A stretch of 9,129 bases of DNA, taken from assembly GCA_017882055.1 (NCBI GenBank), contig JADGQE010000145.1:1-9129 (forward strand), in the 5' to 3' direction. This document shows, in pieces, positions 1 through 5,893 of this stretch (position 1 is its first letter; every line of letters starts with the position of its first letter). The notes beneath the pieces were generated by a model. That model did not search any database, was not told where the DNA came from, and saw only the letters and a program-made list of their open reading frames with translations. Made by a program: the position numbers and the translations under genes. The stretch comes from Thermoflexales bacterium (GTDB lineage: Bacteria; Chloroflexota; Anaerolineae; Fen-1058).

Positions 1-96
1 TGCACGCAAAACATGTCAGCGGAGGCGGCTCCCACGCCGCCGTTCAGCCGGGCGTGGGAGCCCGGCCTGCTAACTGCCTGACAACATTTGCGTGCA
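1..96. repeat. Large imperfect palindrome upstream of the rpmH promoter
   Basis: The ends are a perfect 10-bp inverted repeat (TGCACGCAAA at 1-10, TTTGCGTGCA at 87-96), and the match continues imperfectly through TGTCAG at 14-19. Nested inside is a perfect 12-bp inverted repeat (GGCTCCCACGCC at 27-38 against 51-62) with a 12-nt loop. The whole segment could fold into one long hairpin. There is no T-run after it, so it does not look like a simple terminator. It may continue left of the window. It could be an intergenic palindromic (REP/MITE-like) element or the end of an upstream gene's transcript; the sequence does not decide. Confidence 0.6.
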
Positions 97-114
97 CACG
101 GGTTTATTCAATAT

Positions 115-143
115 TTGACCAGTTGCCATACTTCAGTTATAAT
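115..143 (+). promoter_or_regulatory. Sigma70-type promoter for the rpmH operon
   Basis: The -35 box TTGACC (115-120) is 5/6 to consensus. A spacer of exactly 17 nt leads to a perfect -10 box TATAAT (138-143). It is the best promoter-like sequence I can see in the window and it points at rpmH, with a transcription start expected near 150. It most likely drives rpmH, rnpA, yidD, the propeller lipoprotein, yidC and jag. Confidence 0.85.
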
Positions 144-264
144 CTCCCTTCGCCTGCACCTGACGTGGCAGGCACATTCTGTTTATCACCAACGCCCGGT
201 GCAGTTTGGCCGGACGTAACTTTGGTAGCCGATGGATCGGCTGGACCTCGATTAAGGAGCGAGC
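144..264 (+). promoter_or_regulatory. Structured 5' leader of rpmH
   Basis: About 110 nt of untranslated leader lies between the predicted transcription start and the L34 start codon. It contains two small inverted repeats: GCCTGC (152-157) with GCAGGC (168-173), and AGCCGA (227-232) with TCGGCT (237-242, loop TGGA). The second ends about 12 nt before the ribosome binding site AAGGAG (254-259). This could modulate translation of L34, but that is inference and neither hairpin is long. Confidence 0.35.
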
Positions 265-441
265 ATGACAAAGCGAACTTTTCAACCGCGCAAGCGACGC
301 CGCGCCCGAACGCACGGCTTCCGCGCGCGCATGGAGACCAAGGGCGGACGCAAGGTAATTAAGGCCCGCCGCGCTAAAGGTCGCCACGAGTTGGCGACAC
401 AACCCAAGCGCGCCAAGCGCATCGATTGGAAAGCGGGCTAA
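265..441 (+). CDS. rpmH: 50S ribosomal protein L34
   Basis: Large-subunit ribosomal protein L34, a small, very basic protein that binds 23S rRNA. The 58-residue product begins MTKRTFQPRKRRRARTHGF, which is the L34 signature, and continues with RMETKGGRKV (22-31) and the ARRAKGRH segment (34-41). The ATG at 265 is preceded by a good Shine-Dalgarno AAGGAG (254-259) five bases upstream. Bacterial L34 is usually about 44-49 residues. This one carries an extra basic C-terminal tail after the conserved RRAKGR block (roughly residues 42-58, ending DWKAG). It is first in the operon behind a strong promoter, with rnpA 18 bp downstream, the usual partner order in bacteria. The identification is secure; the meaning of the tail is unknown. 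Confidence 0.97.
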   Translation: MTKRTFQPRKRRRARTHGFRARMETKGGRKVIKARRAKGRHELATQPKRAKRIDWKAG

Positions 442-459
442 GCTTTAAGCGAGCCGGTC

Positions 460-876
460 ATGCGCGTGTCCTCAGGACGCCCCCCACGCGATAGCGGAGC
501 GCGGGATAAGGTGTGGCGGTTGCGGCCTAAAGGCGAGTTTGAACAGGTTCGCCAAAACGGGCGCAGCTGGTCGCATCCCTTGCTGGTGATCATCGCCCAG
601 GCGCGTACCGCGACAACCATCAATCGGCCGCGAGTCGCTACAACCGCCGGCAAACGTTTGGGCAGCGCAGTCGTTCGCAATCGGCTCAGACGCAAAATGC
701 GCGAAGCGGTGCGGCAAGTGTATGCGTATTTGCCGGCTCAGATCGATTTGATTGTGATGGCGCGCGCGCCCATGATCGATGTGGATGTGCCAGGCATTAC
801 GGCAGCCCTGAGCGAAGTACTGCATCGGGCGCATTTGTGGCAGGCGCCATCGCCCGCCGATTTAACCAAGCCATGA
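460..876 (+). CDS. rnpA: Ribonuclease P protein component
   Basis: Protein subunit of RNase P. It assists the catalytic RNA in removing 5' leaders from pre-tRNA. The diagnostic RNR motif is present: RNRLRRKMRE at residues 73-82, preceded by AGKRLGSAVV. The N-terminal family pattern is also present (LRPKGEFEQVRQNGRSW, 21-37). The gene follows rpmH by 18 bp and its stop overlaps the yidD start. The start is uncertain. The ATG at 460 has no clear Shine-Dalgarno, and the family core begins only around residue 18, so a later start (GTG at 466 or GTG at 511) is possible. A slightly extended N-terminus or translational coupling to rpmH would also fit. Function is confident, start moderate. Confidence 0.94.
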   Translation: MRVSSGRPPRDSGARDKVWRLRPKGEFEQVRQNGRSWSHPLLVIIAQARTATTINRPRVATTAGKRLGSAVVRNRLRRKMREAVRQVYAYLPAQIDLIVMARAPMIDVDVPGITAALSEVLHRAHLWQAPSPADLTKP

Positions 877-1082
877 AGCGGATTTTTATCTTTCTGATTC
901 GAGTTTGGCAGCGCACTTTTTCACGGGTGCTGCCGCCGAGCTGCCGCTTTGAGCCATCGTGTTCGCAATATGGCGTTGAGGCCCTTCAGAAGTATGGTGT
1001 CTTCAAAGGCGGCTGGTTGACGATCAAACGCGTCGGCCGCTGTCATCCGTTTAATCCTGGCGGTTACGATCCTGTTCCCTGA
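873..1082 (+). CDS. yidD: Membrane protein insertion efficiency factor YidD
   Basis: YidD is a small membrane-associated protein that aids YidC-dependent insertion of inner-membrane proteins. The 69-residue product has the family hallmarks: a hydrophobic, amphipathic N-terminus (MKRIFIFLIRVWQRTFS), then LPPSCRFEPSCSQYGVEAL (20-38), YGVFKGGWL (41-49) and the C-terminal RCHPFNPGGYDPVP (56-69). Conserved cysteines are at 24, 30 and 57. I chose the ATG at 873, whose ATGA overlaps the rnpA stop, because YidD proteins begin with MK(R/K) just before the amphipathic helix. A GTG at 837 in the same frame would add 12 residues unlike the family. It lies upstream of yidC in the same unit, as expected, although a lipoprotein gene intervenes. 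Confidence 0.95.
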   Translation: MKRIFIFLIRVWQRTFSRVLPPSCRFEPSCSQYGVEALQKYGVFKGGWLTIKRVGRCHPFNPGGYDPVP

Positions 1083-1095
1083 ATTTGGAGGATTT

Positions 1096-2268
1096 TTGAT
1101 TCAACTTCTCTCACGACGATGGACTGCCATCGCATTACTGATTGTGTTGCTGGGTCTGCTCACCGCCTGCGGCGGCGCTCCACCGGCCAACAGCTGGCCG
1201 GGCATGATCGTCGATGGCACCACGGCTTACGTTGCTTCGTCCGATCAGATTTTGGGGCTCGACACATCGCCAGACATCTCGGATAATCTACGACAACTGC
1301 GAGGTTGGCCACTACCGCTCAAGACTGCAGGGGTCGCTTACCACAGCCAGCCGGCGCTTTCAGACGATCACAAGACCTTATATCTTGGCACCGATGCGGT
1401 AACCGGCAACTCTGGCGCGATTATCGCGGTCGATCTCGACGCCCTCACCCTCAAGTGGAGTTACCCGATGACGGACACCGATCCGAATCCGGGCAACATC
1501 TATGGCGGGATCGTCCAAATCAGCAATACGCTGTATTTGGCCGGGGGCAACGGTTACCTCATGGCGCTATCTGCGACGAACGGGCTGCCGATATGGCCAA
1601 AGCCATTCGATACTGGCGCGCGCATCTGGTCGACGCCCGCCGTCAGCGGCAATCGGGTCTATGTCGCTTCACAGGATCACCACCTGTATGCCGTCAGTAC
1701 CGAAGATGGAACGCTGGTCTGGAAATTCCCGGCTGAAGGCGCACCGGCCATCGGCACGTTAGCCGGATCGCCGTCAGTATTCGGAGACACCGTCTACGTC
1801 GGCTCGTTCGATGGTAATCTATATGCCGTTGGCCTTAACGGTCAGCAGAAGTGGGTCTTCAAGGCCGGCCGCCTGTGGGATCCGCCCGTCGAAGTTGGCG
1901 GCACCTTGTTCTTCGGTGATTTGACGGGCAATGTCTACGCGCTTGACTCGAAGACAGGTCAACCGAAGTGGCCGCAGCCGGCGACAGTGATAGGCGGTGT
2001 TCGAGCTACCCCGCTTGTCGCGAATGGCGTGGTCTATATCGGGACCGATCAATTCAAAGTCTATGCGCTGGACGCCATCAATGGTCGATCCAAGTGGCAA
2101 GTGCCCTTTGCCGCACGCGATGGCGACTCATTTCTATCGACACCGGCCCTGAGTGGCAGCGTGTTGGTCATCGCGCCGAATCTGGCTACCGGTGACCCGA
2201 TCCGATTGTACGGCCTCAACAAAGATACTGGCGCGATGCTCTGGCGCTTTCCACCCGCCGCCAAGTAA
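1096..2268 (+). CDS. PQQ-like beta-propeller lipoprotein (BamB-like)
   Basis: Predicted exported lipoprotein of 390 residues. The N-terminus is a type II signal peptide: SRRW, a hydrophobic stretch at 10-22, then the lipobox LTAC with the acylated cysteine at 25. The mature part is a chain of PQQ/BamB-type propeller repeats, with the typical pattern of a V/LY-(V/L/I)-G/A strand, an LYAL/V strand and a DG-x-x-x-W strand. Clear blades are at about 95-121, 146-167, 188-211, 233-255, 271-292, 312-334 and 371-385, so a seven- or eight-bladed propeller is likely. No enzyme motif is visible; such domains usually act as scaffolds. The start is TTG at 1096 with GGAGGA at 1087-1092 (short spacing); no in-frame ATG precedes the signal peptide. 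It lies 13 bp after yidD and 33 bp before yidC. A role beside the insertase is inferred from position only. It is not called bamB because no Bam machinery is seen. Confidence 0.85.
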   Translation: MIQLLSRRWTAIALLIVLLGLLTACGGAPPANSWPGMIVDGTTAYVASSDQILGLDTSPDISDNLRQLRGWPLPLKTAGVAYHSQPALSDDHKTLYLGTDAVTGNSGAIIAVDLDALTLKWSYPMTDTDPNPGNIYGGIVQISNTLYLAGGNGYLMALSATNGLPIWPKPFDTGARIWSTPAVSGNRVYVASQDHHLYAVSTEDGTLVWKFPAEGAPAIGTLAGSPSVFGDTVYVGSFDGNLYAVGLNGQQKWVFKAGRLWDPPVEVGGTLFFGDLTGNVYALDSKTGQPKWPQPATVIGGVRATPLVANGVVYIGTDQFKVYALDAINGRSKWQVPFAARDGDSFLSTPALSGSVLVIAPNLATGDPIRLYGLNKDTGAMLWRFPPAAK

Positions 2269-2301
2269 CGCCGGCGAGCCGAGAAGAGAGGACTGAGAAA
2301 A

Positions 2302-3069
2302 GTGGATTTTCTGATTTCACCGATGGTTAATGTGCTGTTGTTCTTCTACAGCATACTTGGCAATAGCTTCCCGCTGGCGATTGTGATCGTGACGATCCTG
2401 GTGCGTATGATTACCTTGCCCCTGACGCTGCCGCAACAGCGCTCGACGCGCAAGATGCAAGCCCTGGCGCCGCAGCTCGAAGCCTTAAAAAAGAAATATG
2501 GCAACGATCGCAGCAAGATGTCCGAAGCCCAGATGAAGCTGTACAAAGAAAACAACGTCAGCATGTTTGGCGGTTGTCTGCCGTTGATCCTGCAGTTGTT
2601 CATCATGATCGCCTTCTATCAGGCCATCACGGGCGCGCTGGCACTCAATCCGCTGCAGCTGCTGTCGCTGGCGCATCGCATGACGCCGGAACTGGCGGCG
2701 CTGATCCCCATCAACAGCCATTTCTTGTGGCTCAATCTCGGCCAGGCCGATCCTTTCTTCGTGCTGCCCGTCCTGGTCGTCGTCACCACTTACCTGCAGC
2801 AAAAAATAGCGACCCCGCCCAGCGCCGATCCCAGTGCTTCATCCATGACCAAGCAAATGAACATCATGATGCCATTGATGTTCGGCTTGTTCGCACTGCA
2901 ATTCCCGTCGGGCTTGAGCATCTATTTCATCGTATCCAATCTGGTCGGCATGGCCCAGTTCTATTTCATCGGCCGCAAGCCGAAGCCCCCGCTCGCAACC
3001 GCTTCGGCCGCACCGTCCAGGCTCGCCATCGATAAACCGTCGCAGGCCAAAGCCAAGAAGAGCGAATAG
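2302..3069 (+). CDS. yidC: Membrane protein insertase YidC/Oxa1 family
   Basis: Integral membrane insertase that places proteins into the cytoplasmic membrane, alone or with Sec. The 255-residue product is the short form without the large periplasmic domain of proteobacterial YidC. Hydrophobic segments are at about 8-43, 92-111, 150-167, 186-202 and 204-223. R35 in VRMITLPLTLPQQ matches the conserved arginine of the hydrophilic groove. The cytoplasmic helical hairpin follows (QRSTRKMQALAPQLEALKKK, 46-65). The Oxa1-family stretch MMPLMFGLFALQFPSGLSIY occupies 189-208. The C-terminal tail after 225 is basic and rich in A, P and K, as is common where it contacts ribosomes. The start is GTG at 2302 with AGAGGA at 2287-2292. 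It lies downstream of yidD and upstream of jag, the classic arrangement. Confidence 0.96.
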   Translation: MDFLISPMVNVLLFFYSILGNSFPLAIVIVTILVRMITLPLTLPQQRSTRKMQALAPQLEALKKKYGNDRSKMSEAQMKLYKENNVSMFGGCLPLILQLFIMIAFYQAITGALALNPLQLLSLAHRMTPELAALIPINSHFLWLNLGQADPFFVLPVLVVVTTYLQQKIATPPSADPSASSMTKQMNIMMPLMFGLFALQFPSGLSIYFIVSNLVGMAQFYFIGRKPKPPLATASAAPSRLAIDKPSQAKAKKSE

Positions 3070-3106
3070 ACTCTTTCTATCAGCCAGGGTTGCAGGGAGA
3101 TATAGC

Positions 3107-3841
3107 GTGGAAGCCCGTCAAACGATCGAAGCTGTAGGCACAACCATCGAAGACGCCATCAGTCGTGGATTGGATGCGCTCAATGTGCAACGCAACGAAG
3201 TCGAGATCCAGGTGCTGGAATCGGGCAGCCGCGAAGCGCGCGTGCAATTGACCGTCAAAGCACGGCACGTTGAACCGCGCACCGTCGAAGAGCAGCCCGC
3301 GGCCCCGTCAGCCAGGCCCAGCGCCGAGGTGGATGACAGCGGTATTGCCGCCAGCGGTGATGTTGCCGCCGCACAGCGTGTGCTGGCGACCCTCCTCGCC
3401 AGGATGCGTGTCCGGGCCGAAGTCGAAGCGCGCCAGGCGGAAATTGCGGACGCGCAGGATCAGCAGGAAGGACCGACTATTCTGCTCGATATTCGGGGTA
3501 ATGACCTGGCGGCACTGATCGGCCGGCGCGGTGAAACGCTCGACAATCTGCAATATCTCACGCGCCTGCTGGCCGCCAAAGAAATCGGCCATTACCTCAA
3601 CCTCGTGCTCGACGTGGAGGGCTACAAATCGCATCGCGAGCAGATGCTGCAACAACTGGCTCAGCGCATGGCCGAGCGCGTGGTCACTTCGCACCAGCCG
3701 GCCGCACTTGAGCCGATGCCGGCCAACGAGCGGCGCATCATCCACATCACGCTGCGCAATCATCCCGGCGTCCGCACAGAAAGCGTGGGCACTGGCGAGA
3801 ATCGCAAAGTGACGATTGTTCCAAAGTCGCTGAAACAATAG
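3107..3841 (+). CDS. jag: RNA-binding protein Jag/KhpB (Jag_N, KH, R3H)
   Basis: KhpB (Jag) is a cytoplasmic RNA-binding protein, in other bacteria a partner of KhpA, linked to cell-envelope control. The 244-residue product has the full three-part layout. The Jag_N domain is at about 1-50 (EARQTIEAVGTTIEDAISRG). A low-complexity linker rich in A, P and E covers about 55-120. A KH domain follows at about 122-172, with the IGRRG loop at 138-142. A C-terminal R3H domain spans about 180-240, with the R-x3-H motif at R209 and H213. The start is GTG at 3107 with AGGGAGA at 3094-3100. It is 37 bp after yidC, the usual neighbour, and is the last gene before a strong terminator, so it should be made with the insertase operon. 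Confidence 0.94.
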   Translation: MEARQTIEAVGTTIEDAISRGLDALNVQRNEVEIQVLESGSREARVQLTVKARHVEPRTVEEQPAAPSARPSAEVDDSGIAASGDVAAAQRVLATLLARMRVRAEVEARQAEIADAQDQQEGPTILLDIRGNDLAALIGRRGETLDNLQYLTRLLAAKEIGHYLNLVLDVEGYKSHREQMLQQLAQRMAERVVTSHQPAALEPMPANERRIIHITLRNHPGVRTESVGTGENRKVTIVPKSLKQ

Positions 3842-3861
3842 AAACAATGATCAATGTACCA

Positions 3862-3904
3862 TGACCCATGACAAATGGTAAAACTCACGGTTTGTCATGG
3901 GTCA
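3862..3904. repeat. Perfect 14-bp inverted repeat after jag
   Basis: TGACCCATGACAAA (3862-3875) is an exact inverted copy of 3891-3904, with a 15-nt loop. A further AATG/CATT pairing lies just outside (3853-3856 with 3905-3908). It is not followed by a T-run, but it ends 6 nt before the rho-independent terminator hairpin. It could be a second RNA hairpin protecting the jag mRNA 3' end, an operator for the following kinase-parA unit, or a mobile palindrome. Confidence 0.7.
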
Positions 3905-3910
3905 CATTTA

Positions 3911-3945
3911 CACCTCACTGCGTTCGGCGCAGTGCAGGTGTTTTT
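3911..3945 (+). terminator. Rho-independent terminator of the rpmH-jag operon
   Basis: The stem is CACCT (3911-3915) plus CACTGCG (3916-3922), paired with CGCAGTG (3928-3934) and AGGTG (3936-3940). That gives 12 pairs with a single bulged C at 3935 and a TTCGG loop. Five T residues follow immediately (3941-3945). This is a textbook intrinsic terminator, 70 bp after the jag stop. It ends only 17 nt before the kinase ATG, so the kinase promoter must overlap it or lie upstream of it. Confidence 0.88.
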
Positions 3946-3962
3946 AATTGGTCGTTGATGCG

Positions 3963-4796
3963 ATGCGCTATCTCGTCGTCGGGCACGTGTGTCAAGACAT
4001 CACACCGGCCGGCCGGGTCTTCGGCGGCACGGCGACCTATTCGGCGCGTGCGGCGCGGGCTTTGGGCTGCGAAGTTCGCGTGATTACCAGCACGGCCCCC
4101 GATCTCGATCTGCGGCCGGCGCTGCTCGACATCGACGTGACGCGGCTGCCATCCGATTGCACCACGACGTTTGAGAACATTTACACGCCGAACGGCCGCC
4201 GGCAGATATTGCACGCCGTGGCCAATCGCCTGGACTTTGCCAAAGTTGATGAGCCTTCGCTCAACACGCCGCCGATCGACATTGTCCATCTCGCCCCGGT
4301 CGCGCAGGAAATCGATCGCGGCTGGCTCGCTGCGTTTGCGGGCGCATTAATCGGTGTAACGCCGCAGGGCTGGCTGCGTCAATGGGATTCGGCGGGGCGC
4401 GTCAGTCCGATCGAGTGGCAGGCTGCCAATGAAGTTTTGCGGCGGGCCGATGCCACCGTCCTCAGCATCGAAGACGTAGGCGGCGATGAATCGATCGTCA
4501 AGCGCTGGGCGGCACAAGCGCGCGTGTTGGTCGTCACACGCGGACGCGACGGCTGCACCGTTTACACCCACAGGCGATCGATCGATGTGCCTGCGCCCGC
4601 CGAAATCGAAATCGATCCAACCGGCGCGGGCGACATCTTTGCGACTGCGTTTTTCGTGCGGCTGCGCCAGACGAGTGATCCGCTTGCCGCAGCGCGCTTC
4701 GCCAACTGCATCGCAGCTAAATCGATCACGCGGCACGGGCTGGACAGTGTGCCGACATCTTTAGAAGTGGAACGATGTCTCACATCTACGCATTAG
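3963..4796 (+). CDS. PfkB-family carbohydrate kinase
   Basis: Ribokinase/PfkB-family kinase of 277 residues, predicted to phosphorylate a sugar or sugar-like small molecule with ATP in the cytoplasm; the substrate cannot be read from the sequence. The C-terminal PfkB signature is clear: DPTGAGDIFATAFF (218-231), where the GAGD loop carries the catalytic Asp (D224). The N-terminal di-glycine substrate region is FGGTATYSARAARALG (20-35). VVTRGRDGCTVY (190-201) matches the strand-turn before the nucleotide site. At 277 residues it is slightly short for the family. I chose the ATG at 3963 because its product begins MRYLVVGHVCQD, the usual first strand; a TTG at 3948 in the same frame starts right after the terminator T-run. 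No convincing Shine-Dalgarno or promoter is seen. It overlaps parA by 22 bp, so the two are probably co-translated. Confidence 0.85.
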   Translation: MRYLVVGHVCQDITPAGRVFGGTATYSARAARALGCEVRVITSTAPDLDLRPALLDIDVTRLPSDCTTTFENIYTPNGRRQILHAVANRLDFAKVDEPSLNTPPIDIVHLAPVAQEIDRGWLAAFAGALIGVTPQGWLRQWDSAGRVSPIEWQAANEVLRRADATVLSIEDVGGDESIVKRWAAQARVLVVTRGRDGCTVYTHRRSIDVPAPAEIEIDPTGAGDIFATAFFVRLRQTSDPLAAARFANCIAAKSITRHGLDSVPTSLEVERCLTSTH

Positions 4797-5581
4797 CCAA
4801 TCAAAAAGGCGGCGTGGGCAAAACGACAACCGCCGTCAACCTGGCCGCTTACCTCGCCGCCAAAGGCAAGCGCGTGTTACTGATCGATCTCGACGCGCAG
4901 GCCAATGCCACCTCGTCACTGGGCTTCGACAAGAATCAGATGGCGGCCTCGACTTACGAGGTCTTGATCAGCAACACGCCGCTGCCAGAAGTGATACAAT
5001 TGACCCGCCGCATCCGGCTCGATCTCGCGCCGTCGTCGACGCAGCTGGCCGGTGCGGAAGTGGAACTGGTCGCCCTGCCCGAGCGCGAGTGGCGGCTGAA
5101 GAAAGCCATCGCTGCGATCGAGCTGAACTATGATTACATCCTGGTCGATTGCCCGCCGTCGCTGGGTTTGCTGACCGTCAACGCGCTGACTTCTGCACAG
5201 GGCGTGCTCATTCCCGTGCAGTGCGAGTATCTGGCGCTTGAAGGCTTGTCGCAGTTGATGAACACGATTCAACTGGTGCGCAAGTCGCTGAATCCGGGCT
5301 TGATCGTACGCGGCTTGATCATGACCATGTATGATGGGCGCGCGAAGTTGGCGCAGCAGGTTGTGGCTGAGGTTCGATCGCATTTTGGTGATCGCGTCTT
5401 CACTACCCTCGTGCCGCGCAGTATTCGATTGGGCGAAGCGCCGTCGTATGGCGAGCCGATTTTGTCGTATGCGCCGTCGTCAGCCGGCGGCCTGGCCTAC
5501 GAGCAGTTAGCCGAAGAGGTGCTGGCCGGCGATCGAGTGGACGTTGCTCCTAAGAAGACGCCGGCCCACACTGACCCCTAG
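4775..5581 (+). CDS. parA: Chromosome partitioning ATPase ParA (Soj)
   Basis: ParA/Soj ATPase, which binds DNA non-specifically as an ATP dimer and, with ParB, segregates the origin region. The 268-residue product has the deviant Walker A motif QKGGVGKTTT (10-19) with the signature lysine K11, the A' motif LLIDLDAQAN (35-44) and the Walker B region YILVDCPPSLG (121-131). The family stretch IRLGEAPSYGEPI is at 217-229. Length is typical for the chromosomal, short type with no N-terminal DNA-binding domain. The ATG at 4775 lies inside the 3' end of the kinase gene, with a weak AGAAGTGGA upstream. Unlike most parAB pairs, parB is not immediately adjacent: 312 bp of palindrome-rich DNA separates them. 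Confidence 0.96.
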   Translation: MSHIYALANQKGGVGKTTTAVNLAAYLAAKGKRVLLIDLDAQANATSSLGFDKNQMAASTYEVLISNTPLPEVIQLTRRIRLDLAPSSTQLAGAEVELVALPEREWRLKKAIAAIELNYDYILVDCPPSLGLLTVNALTSAQGVLIPVQCEYLALEGLSQLMNTIQLVRKSLNPGLIVRGLIMTMYDGRAKLAQQVVAEVRSHFGDRVFTTLVPRSIRLGEAPSYGEPILSYAPSSAGGLAYEQLAEEVLAGDRVDVAPKKTPAHTDP

Positions 5582-5597
5582 CACTGCCCGCTACGCC

Positions 5598-5635
5598 ACA
5601 CTTGCACCCACTGTGTGGGGCGCAGTGCGGTGTGT
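5598..5635. repeat. Imperfect palindrome, copy B of the ACACYTGCAC family
   Basis: The segment begins ACACTTGCAC and ends GCAGTGCGGTGTGT, two arms that are roughly inverted copies. It resembles the terminator palindrome at 3910-3941 and the long hairpin at 5769-5802. Alternative local pairings exist: CCACAC (5596-5601) with GTGTGG (5613-5618), and GCACTGC (5581-5587) with GCAGTGC (5622-5628). It starts 16 bp after the parA stop codon, with no T-run, so any role in ending parA transcription is uncertain. Confidence 0.5.
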
Positions 5636-5652
5636 CCGCCGCAAAGCGGCGG
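5636..5652. repeat. Short perfect hairpin CCGCCGC-AAA-GCGGCGG
   Basis: A perfect 7-bp GC-only stem (5636-5642 with 5646-5652) around an AAA loop, directly abutting the preceding palindrome in the parA-parB spacer. It is a very stable hairpin but has no following T-run. It may be a transcription pause or decay-protection structure, or simply part of the repeat-rich spacer. Confidence 0.55.
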
Positions 5653-5721
5653 TGGCGCGCAGGCGGGGGCAAGTGTTCTCGCTGATTCTGGCTCTTCCGG
5701 GTCCGGCGGGACGCTGCGCAG

Positions 5722-5739
5722 CCGGCATAGGGATGCCGG
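5722..5739. repeat. Perfect hairpin CCGGCAT-AGGG-ATGCCGG
   Basis: A 7-bp perfect inverted repeat with a 4-nt loop in the parA-parB spacer. Its stem and loop style (GGCAT, a short G/C loop, ATGCC) resembles the GGGCAT/ATGCCC hairpin at 7479-7498, which hints at a common type of intergenic palindrome. Confidence 0.55.
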
Positions 5740-5760
5740 ATCTACGGATTTGATACCGCA

Positions 5761-5810
5761 GCGATGGCACACCTGCACTGCTCCGCATCGCGGTGCAAGT
5801 GTGCCATCGC
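5761..5810. repeat. Long hairpin in the parA-parB spacer, copy C of the ACACYTGCAC family
   Basis: The left arm (5761-5781) and right arm (5790-5810) pair over about 21 bp with one internal mismatch (C5773/A5798) and one T:G pair near the loop. The outer 12 pairs (GCGATGGCACAC with GTGTGCCATCGC) are perfect. The inner part, ACACCTGCACTGC to GCGGTGCAAGTGT, closely matches the jag terminator palindrome. There is no T-run, so it is not an obvious terminator. It lies 84 bp before the parB start. Candidate roles are a mobile palindrome, a protein-binding site or an RNA structure in a long parB leader. Confidence 0.7.
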
Positions 5811-5845
5811 CCTGCCCCAAGTCGGAAGAGCTTGATTCTTCAATC

Positions 5846-5877
5846 GACCTCGCCCAACTTTGGAAACCCGCGAGGTC
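5846..5877. repeat. Inverted repeat just upstream of parB
   Basis: GACCTCGC (5846-5853) is an exact inverted copy of GCGAGGTC (5870-5877), with a 16-nt loop. It ends 16 nt before the parB ATG at 5894, so in the mRNA it would sit over or beside the ribosome-binding region, where no clear Shine-Dalgarno is visible. Translational control of parB, or an operator, is possible but unproven. The rest of the 5582-5893 spacer contains no reading frame that I would call a gene. Confidence 0.5.
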
Positions 5878-5893
5878 TGACACGAGCATAGCC

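Noticed and set aside
1..264. Possible oriC upstream of rpmH
   Set aside because: The rpmH neighbourhood often flanks the origin, but I see no cluster of TTATCCACA-like DnaA boxes and no AT-rich unwinding region, and dnaA is not in the window.
54..362. 102-residue open frame overlapping the rpmH leader and rpmH
   Set aside because: It runs through the palindrome, the promoter and out-of-frame L34 codons. It has no protein-like pattern and is a shadow of the real gene.
837..872. Upstream GTG start for yidD
   Set aside because: It would add 12 residues lying wholly within rnpA. The family start is MKRIF, encoded at the ATG overlapping the rnpA stop.
5615..5893. 93-residue N-terminal extension of parB
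   Set aside because: The frame is open, but it translates the hairpin-rich spacer into low-complexity sequence. ParB proteins begin at the MNKKLGLGKGLGALLPG segment encoded from 5894.
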